Shown here in pieces: positions 25,863-32,600 of a stretch of 34,857 nt of DNA. The position numbers and the translations under genes were made by a program. Below the pieces are notes generated by a model, which was not told where the DNA came from, searched no databases, and saw only the letters and a list, made by a program, of their open reading frames with translations. This DNA comes from Patescibacteria group bacterium. GTDB lineage: Bacteria; Patescibacteriota; Doudnabacteria; UBA920. Each line of letters starts with the position of its first letter. Position 1 is the stretch's first letter. The DNA lies in NCBI GenBank assembly GCA_013387205.1, contig WARV01000016.1, forward strand, positions 1 through 34,857. Direction: 5' to 3'.

Positions 25863-26378
25863 TTATTGAGGTTTAATAACCCTCTTTTTCCTATAAATAA
25901 CCACACCCAAAACTGCCAAGGCAAGAACTGATAACGCAGCGGCAATACCCCATTTCCAATTCAAGCTGTTTGAATGTTGGTTATTTAGGGTTACGTTAAC
26001 CGGAATTTTTACCCCGGTTCCAATGTTGACCGCGCTTTCAGACATTGGTTTGCTGATTATTGAGATGTTTGTGCTTAACACCTGGTTGTTTTTTAGGTTC
26101 TTTGGCTCAACGGTTACGCTGATTGTTTTCCTGGCGCCCGATTCCAGGGTAAAGCTGGAAGGATTAATCTTGAAGTTTTCGGCAAAATCATCAGCCGAAG
26201 CTTCGTAAAGCTGGACGTCAGATGTCGGATTGGAGACAATTATTTCTTTAATCGCTTTCTTTCCGTCCGTTATGGCAATATCCATCTTAGCCGGTGATGC
26301 CTGGATACCGGCAGCATGGATAATGTTCGGCGCAATGGCAAAGAATATAAAAGCAAGAAGTATTTTTTTGTAATTCAT
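25863..26378 (-). CDS. Secreted Ig-like protein with signal peptide and C-terminal TM anchor (DUF916/WxL-like fold suspected)
   Basis: IQASPAKMDIAITDGKKAIKEIIVSNPTSDVQLYEASADDF...ARKTISVTVEPKN; C-terminal TM then KKRVIKPQ. Confidence 0.65.
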   Translation of the reverse strand: MNYKKILLAFIFFAIAPNIIHAAGIQASPAKMDIAITDGKKAIKEIIVSNPTSDVQLYEASADDFAENFKINPSSFTLESGARKTISVTVEPKNLKNNQVLSTNISIISKPMSESAVNIGTGVKIPVNVTLNNQHSNSLNWKWGIAAALSVLALAVLGVVIYRKKRVIKPQ

Positions 26379-26387
26379 GGTGATTGT

Positions 26388-26525
26388 AAATTAACCTAAT
26401 TGACCTAATTGTTCCTAATTTCCGCCAGCTGGCGGACTAAAAAAATCCCAATGACTAAATATCAGAAACTAGGTAATTGGGGAATTAGACATTATTTAGT
26501 CAATTAGAGTAATTAGAATAATTTA
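26388..26525. repeat. Inverted pair of degenerate ~9-bp repeats (CTAATTNAC / TTAGNNTAA) around a 16-bp palindrome
   Basis: TTAACCTAATTGACCTAATTGTTCCTAATT and AATTAGACATTATTTAGTCAATTAGAGTAATTAGAATAATTTAG; palindrome TCCGCCAGCTGGCGGA 26421-26436. Confidence 0.8.
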
Positions 26526-28355
26526 GTTAGCTTTTGCCCAAAAGATTATCTGGCCGGATTGCTTGCCTGAGGGAAGGGCCACGTTTTTTGGGACGGTCAG
26601 CTTTAAAGTTTCATTCTTCTGTTCGTCCTGGGCAAAAGTGTCCTTAAAGTTCTTCCAGGTTGCGCCGGAAATTTGCATGCTGTCTTTGAAAATCCCGTTT
26701 CCGTTTATTACAGCCTGCACGGTTATGCCTGTTGTGCCATGGTTTTTAATGGTAATGTCCTTAGAAGCAGAATCTCCTGCCGCAAGGGAGCCAAAATCCA
26801 AGTTAGTCGGGCTAACAGTAAAAGAAATGCTGCTTTGCTGGGTCGTGGTGGAATCGCCATCGACTAATCCTGTCGGTAAGGTGACGGATAAATCAACTGA
26901 ATTCGACGATGGTTGTCCTACCTTTAGCATAGACGTGTTGCTTCTTATGTAGCCTTCCTTCTGGGAATAGACTTTGTAATAGCCATCAGCAGGGGAAAGT
27001 GATGCTTGTCCCTGGCTGTCTGTCTTAGAAGAATCTACGCCATAAATTACATTGGCGTCGGGAAGCTGGTTCCAGTTGCCGTTTTCGTAATATTCCACGG
27101 AAGCGGTCGCGCTGCCGCCGGTAGTGACTTCGCTTGGATTTAAGCTGAGCCTGGTTGGTTTCCAACCGCCGTATTCACCGAAATACCAAATAACCGAATC
27201 ACCAGACTTTAACTGGTAATCACCTGCGCCAACATTGAGCGATTCGTTGTTTACTAGGTACATCCAACCATTCAGGCCGCTTCCAATGTCGTTATTAATT
27301 TTGTTCAAATAAAGTCCGATGTTTGTGGATTTTACTTCATAAGTAAAGCCGCATGATATAGCTGCATTTTTTACTAAATCCATAGCGGTTGGCCCTGCTG
27401 CTTCTCCGCTGCAAACTGTTTCAGTCGATCCTTCTATTCTAAATGGGAATTTTTGAAGGATAATTTGCCCAGGCTTAACAGGTAAAAATTTACCGGCAAG
27501 GGCAATGACAGCTTCTGCGGTAGTTTTTGGAGCTGTACTGTCATCAATACTTGAACTCTGGTACTTGAAGTATCCTTCTGTTGCTTGGTAACTCTCTAAG
27601 AAAGATTTTGGCGTGTTACTGCCCTTGTTCCAGGTTGAGGAATTTATTCCCAAAGAATTTAAAGCCCACATGACCCAAGCGGTGGAAGAGGAGTCTGAAT
27701 CTTTACCCCATGAGGTGGTTGGGTCATATGCAAAACCACCGTCGTCATTCTGTGTGGTCTTTAAATAATTTAGAGCGTTTTGTATATGAGTGTCATTTTT
27801 ATCAGTTCCCGCTGCAACCAAAGACAAGATTGCAGCCGAAGTCATGTTGCTGTCAGAACCGCCTGAGGTTAAGTAGCCCCATCCACCGTTGGAATTTTGG
27901 TGAGAAAGGATAAAATTTTTGGTACCTGAGACAACCGAGTCGCTTGTTGGCTCGTCAGCTGCAGTAAGAGCGAGTAATCCGAAAATGTCATCATTAATAG
28001 TAGTAGGGTCGCCGAGCTGGCCGTCATGATAATAATTTTTTAGAACAGTGACGTAATCTGTGGTGCCAAAAGTTTTTGGGTTTTGGCCAATAGCCGATAT
28101 TGCAAGCATTGGAGCCTCGTAGTCAATAGCAGATGTTCCGGAAATATTTTTTAAGTAATCTGTCTGGATGTTGCTTGCACCAGTTGCTGCCAGCGCCATA
28201 GTGACCCAAGGGCTGGTTTGGTGTGCCAACAAATAGTCCTGTGCAGTAGTTGAATTGTAAGTAGCCTTGGTGGTGAGAGGGGAGAGAAGGGAGGATATGG
28301 CGAGCATCACAACTAACAAAGCTGTTTGAAATTTGTGGATTGATTTTTTTAACAT
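26523..28355 (-). CDS. Secreted alpha/alpha-barrel (prenyltransferase/squalene-oxidase-repeat, intrinsic-factor-like) + DUF4430/transcobalamin-C-like protein
   Basis: NSNGGWGYLTSGGSDSNMTSAAILSLVAAG...NDDGGFAYDPTTSWGKDSDSSSTAWVMWAL; SGLNGWMYLVNNESLNVGAGDYQLKSGDSVIWYFGEYGGW; C-terminal choice-of-anchor-like LDFGSLAAGDSASKDITIKNHG. Confidence 0.8.
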   Translation of the reverse strand: MLKKSIHKFQTALLVVMLAISSLLSPLTTKATYNSTTAQDYLLAHQTSPWVTMALAATGASNIQTDYLKNISGTSAIDYEAPMLAISAIGQNPKTFGTTDYVTVLKNYYHDGQLGDPTTINDDIFGLLALTAADEPTSDSVVSGTKNFILSHQNSNGGWGYLTSGGSDSNMTSAAILSLVAAGTDKNDTHIQNALNYLKTTQNDDGGFAYDPTTSWGKDSDSSSTAWVMWALNSLGINSSTWNKGSNTPKSFLESYQATEGYFKYQSSSIDDSTAPKTTAEAVIALAGKFLPVKPGQIILQKFPFRIEGSTETVCSGEAAGPTAMDLVKNAAISCGFTYEVKSTNIGLYLNKINNDIGSGLNGWMYLVNNESLNVGAGDYQLKSGDSVIWYFGEYGGWKPTRLSLNPSEVTTGGSATASVEYYENGNWNQLPDANVIYGVDSSKTDSQGQASLSPADGYYKVYSQKEGYIRSNTSMLKVGQPSSNSVDLSVTLPTGLVDGDSTTTQQSSISFTVSPTNLDFGSLAAGDSASKDITIKNHGTTGITVQAVINGNGIFKDSMQISGATWKNFKDTFAQDEQKNETLKLTVPKNVALPSGKQSGQIIFWAKAN

Positions 28356-28365
28356 AAATTTTTTT

Positions 28366-28482
28366 AGAATTTCTAATTATTCTAATTTCTAATTGATCTA
28401 AACAAATCCCAACTCCTAAATCCCAAATTAAGCATTAGACATTATTTAGAATAATTAGGGTAATTAGGTTAATTAGAAATTT
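28366..28482. repeat. Inverted pair of degenerate ~9-bp repeats homologous to 26388-26525
   Basis: AGAATTTCTAATTATTCTAATTTCTAATTGATCTAA and TTAGAATAATTAGGGTAATTAGGTTAATTAGAAATT; shares exact ATTAGACATTATTTAG with 26484-26499. Confidence 0.8.
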
Positions 28483-28572
28483 GCAGACTTTTTTAAATTT
28501 AGTATATTGATTTACGACGAACTATAAAGAATGGTTTAGTTTGGTATCGTGCCCGTCTCCTTTCAAAATAAA

Positions 28573-28606
28573 TACGCCCTCGGATCGGGAATTCCCGGAG
28601 GGCGTA
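28573..28606. terminator. Hairpin TACGCCCTC...GAGGGCGTA with inner CGGGAATTCCCG
   Basis: 9-bp inverted arms; followed by ATTTTTT on the plus strand. Confidence 0.6.
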
Positions 28607-28688
28607 ATTTTTTAAAAAGAAAATTATCCCTCTTTGCTCGAAGAGGCGGCTTACTGTATTGTATGCAGATAGTTAGTAGCCCGACTTT

Positions 28689-28764
28689 GTAATTTACTGA
28701 TTTATTGATTTACTGATTGAATGATTTTGAAATCATAAATCAAAAATCTTAAATCTAAAATTAC
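28689..28764. repeat. Inverted pair of degenerate ~8-bp repeats (TGATTTAY)
   Basis: GTAATTTACTGATTTATTGATTTACTGATTGAATGATTTTG / AAATCATAAATCAAAAATCTTAAATCTAAAATTAC. Confidence 0.8.
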
Positions 28765-28788
28765 TTCACGGTTGCGGCACAGTAACGG

Positions 28789-28879
28789 AATTGTAAATCA
28801 CAATTAACGATTTACAATTAACAATTGACTTTGTTCGATACCGTTAATGGTCAATCGTTAATTGTTAATTGTGGTCAAC
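28789..28879. repeat. Inverted pair of degenerate repeats (CAATTAACGATT-type)
   Basis: CACAATTAACGATTTACAATTAACAATTGAC vs the inverse of GGTCAATCGTTAATTGTTAATTGTGGTCAAC. Confidence 0.75.
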
Positions 28880-29610
28880 TCACCGTTTTCCCTAACCAAT
28901 CCCTTTAAAGAGGGAACTGCACATATATGAATGTTAAAGAATGGTAAACCAATTGTAGTTTATGGCGGGCAAATTGTCAATTCGGGTTTTAGCAAGCTCA
29001 AAAAAAATAAAAAAGCTGTGGATAAGCCTGGTCTATTGGCTTTGGTAATTTTGCATTTTTTACAGCTTTGTGTTTTAAAAATTCAAAAGGATAAGTACAT
29101 GAATTTTTGAAATTATTAAGCAATATGGGGAATTACATTTGTGTGTAACAGATTGAATTCCCGGCTTATAAATGAATGTTTAAAAGTGCTAAAATTGATG
29201 AGTTTCACTGCAAAACCGTGTTTAATAGTATATATAAATGTTCTTATCGCAATACATAAAAAGTATGTTCATTTAAATATCTTAAGTATTTACAATTTTC
29301 AAAATATTTTGGAATAATTATTAACTGTAAGTTTCATGCTGCTAAATGTTTCAAACAAAAATTTATTGAAATCTTTGATAATTTTTTATATGGACGTACG
29401 CTAGAATATAAAACTTGAAAATTTAAAATTTCATTAGCATTTTTTGAAGGCAAATTTTATGAAAAATTTCAGCAAATTTGCTTTTAAAAGTGAAACAGCG
29501 AATTTGGGTGATTTATTATGTAAATTTGATTTAGTTTTAGCCAAAAGAAATTTTGCGGAATTTAGCAAAATAATTATTTTATAGTTATAATTTATTTAGA
29601 TATCGCTCAT

Positions 29611-29657
29611 CCGAGATTTAAACAATATTCCAATTAAATATGCAAAAAAAATCTCGG
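29611..29657. promoter_or_regulatory. Leader stem-loop CCGAGATTT(N29)AAATCTCGG upstream of the fibre gene
   Basis: Perfect 9-bp arms; ends 37 nt before the GTG start. Confidence 0.5.
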
Positions 29658-29694
29658 GTAGAACTAAAACTTTCTATAAAATATCACCGAATAA

Positions 29695-32600
29695 GTGGAC
29701 CAGGAAACAAATAAAAATTCTACAAATTTCCTCTCGCTTTCAGAAGCAAGCAGGCTTACCGGATACCACCAAGATTATCTGGGTTTTTTGTGCAGGACAG
29801 GAAAACTTGCCGGCTATAAGATTGGCAGGACTTGGATGACCACTCAGGAGAACCTGAATGAGTTCCTGAAAAACTATAAAAACGGCATTACGGAAATAGC
29901 TGATGAAACTGGCAAAAAGATCCAGGTCCATGTTGCGGGTGTTATTGACAATCAGAAAACCCATGAATCCGAAGACTCAGATGTTGCGGATTCCAATACC
30001 GAAACTCAAAACAATTCCGGCATTACTGCTTCCCAAGAGCCAACAGAAAAGCCGGTCCAGTTGAACAAGTTAAAAAATGAAGTCTTCCAGAGTTTGGAGG
30101 AAAGGGTTATTGCGGTTGAGAGCAAGCTGAAAGAAACTGAAAAAAAGTTAGTAACCCTGCCGACTAACAAAAAAGAAAATCGGGAAAATTATTTACCGGC
30201 TTTCATTGCAGGAAGCGCGATTAAAGCGGGAGAAGGATTTTGGTCTTCAATCGTTAAGCCATTTTCTTTTGTTGCCGGTTTGGCAACGGTAACTTTGTTG
30301 GGTTTCTGGATAACACAAAATGGATTTTTGAATAATAATGAAAATCAAAAGGAAGTACCGGTTGTTTACCAGCGTGTCAACGTTCCGCAACAAGAAACTC
30401 CAGTGCAGCCGAAAGCAGAAAACCTGCCGGTGAAGGAAAATAAGCCTTCGGAAAATGTTACTATCAATAAAGTAATTTACCAAACCGGAGGAGCAGTTTT
30501 AAGCCAGGATACGGAAAAATTATATTCTCTAATAGACACCCGCCTTAACAAGTACTTGCAGGAAGGAAAACTTATCGGGCCAAAAGGCGACAAAGGCGAC
30601 AAGGGAGAGACTGGCCCAGCTGGTTACAGTCCGGTGTCCATAATACAGCCTTCGCAAAATTTTAACGGCGCGACAATAATGAGCGCTACTGATTTTTCCG
30701 CGCAAAGAGCAATTGTAGATAATTTTACGGCTAGCAATAATTTAACATCAAACGGCAACGCGACATTTAACGGCACTGCTGTGTTTAACGGAAGCACAGC
30801 TATTCCGAACCTGACCGCTGTAAATATCAACACCGGTTTTGCCGCTGGCAGTATTATCTTCCAAGGGCAAAACGGATTAGCGACTGATTCAGGCAATTTT
30901 TATTACAACGCCAGCACGACACAATTGGCAGTGGGAACCAATGCTCCTAACGCATCGGCCATTTTAGATTTGTCTTCAAACAGCAAAGGCTTCTTGGCTC
31001 CGCGCATGTCAGAAGCGCAAAGAGACGCGATTGTAAATCCTGCCACCGGATTAATGGTTTATAACACCGACACTAACCAGTATAACGTTTTCGACGGTAA
31101 TTTCTGGAATATGCTCGGCGGGGGGAGCGGGGGAAGCGGCAGCGGTTCGGTTGCAACAGGCACTGCCGGCTCGTTTGCTTATTATCCTTCTAATGGCGCC
31201 ATAGTTGCTTCGCAGAACGTTTTAGAAATAAAAAGCTCCAACATTGGGATTGGTACCAGCACTCCTTGGGCTAAACTTGCCGTGCAGAGCAGCGGTACGG
31301 TTAATCCTTTGCTCATTGCTTCTTCTTCCGGCGATACTTATTTAGTAGTTGCGTCTAATGGCAATGTTGGCATAGGTACGTTAATACCAACCGCAAAATT
31401 GTCTGTTGCAGGCAGCACAAACATCTCCGGCGATTTGTCAGCCTCAGGAATTACTGCGCTGAGCACGACTACTATTAGCCATCTGTCTCTCGGTTCTCCT
31501 TTGTCTGCTGCAAATGGCGGGACAGGGACTACGAGCCTGGCATCTGGGGAGATTTTGCTCGGCAACGGCGGCAGTGGCATTACTTCAACTCCCGTCCTGA
31601 GCGTGTCGAAGGGCGGCACAGGAACTTCAAGCCTGGGCAGCTTAACAGGATCTGGATTGGTTTCCGTCGACGGCGGACAGAATGTGTTAATTGGCACATC
31701 TGCTTCTGTCTCTATAAATACCGATTTGTCGCAATACAATAATGCCAATTCCAAGTTTATCAACTTAACTTCCCTTTTTGCGGTTTCTCCGGCTATCTAT
31801 AATAATGCAACTGGCGCAATTTCTATTGCCAAAGCATCTTCTACCCAAGACGGTTATTTGTCTGCTGCGGATTGGAGCTTGTTTAATAATAAAGAACCGG
31901 CAATCGCTGCAGGGACGGCCGCACAATATTATAGAGGCGATAAAACCTGGCAGACTTTGGATAGGAATGCCGTGGGCTTAGGCAATGTCATAAATTCTTT
32001 GCAATTAGTTGCATCAAATAATTTATCCGATTTGAATAATGCAGCGACTGCCAGGACTAACTTAGGTCTTGGTTCTTTAGCCGTATTAAATAATATCTCC
32101 GCAGCTAATATGTTGGCAGGTGATTATTCATCGGTTGTAACTTCCGGAACTTACTCTATTAATATTTCCGGCAACGCGGCTAATGTTAACGGAATTGTAG
32201 ACGTGGCTCACGGCGGAACAGGTACCACAACTTTGGCATCAGGAGAAATATTAGTAGGCAATGGCGCATCTGGTATCGCATCGATCCCCGTCCTGAGCGT
32301 GTCGAAGGGCGGCACTGGTGCTAATAATTCAACCGCTGCTTTTAACAATCTTTCTCCATTAACTTCAAAAGGGGATATATTAGTTTTCGATGGCAGTAAT
32401 AATGCAAGGTTTGCAGTCGGCGGAAATGGAATGTGCTTAACCGCTTCTTCAACCGCTTCATCTGGATTGGCCTGGACTTCTTGCGCCAGCGCCAGCGTTT
32501 CTAGTATTAACGGCCTAAATGCAACATCTCAAACTTTTGCCACTAACACCACGGCAACCGGTTTGATTCAAACTATAACTTCAGCCGGATCCACTCATAC

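Noticed and set aside
25714-28879. Possible CRISPR array from regularly spaced AT-rich repeats
   Set aside because: Units are only 8-10 bp, degenerate and contiguous with no spacers; no cas genes in the window
29640-29714. Short ORF MQKKSRVELKLSIKYHRISGPGNK upstream of the fibre
   Set aside because: 24 codons, overlaps the fibre start in another frame, no supporting signal; a leader peptide cannot be excluded but is unsupported
29740-30896. Minus-strand ORFs 29740-29964, 30247-30483 and 30624-30896
   Set aside because: Antisense to the 29695 fibre ORF, which has HTH, TM and collagen-like evidence
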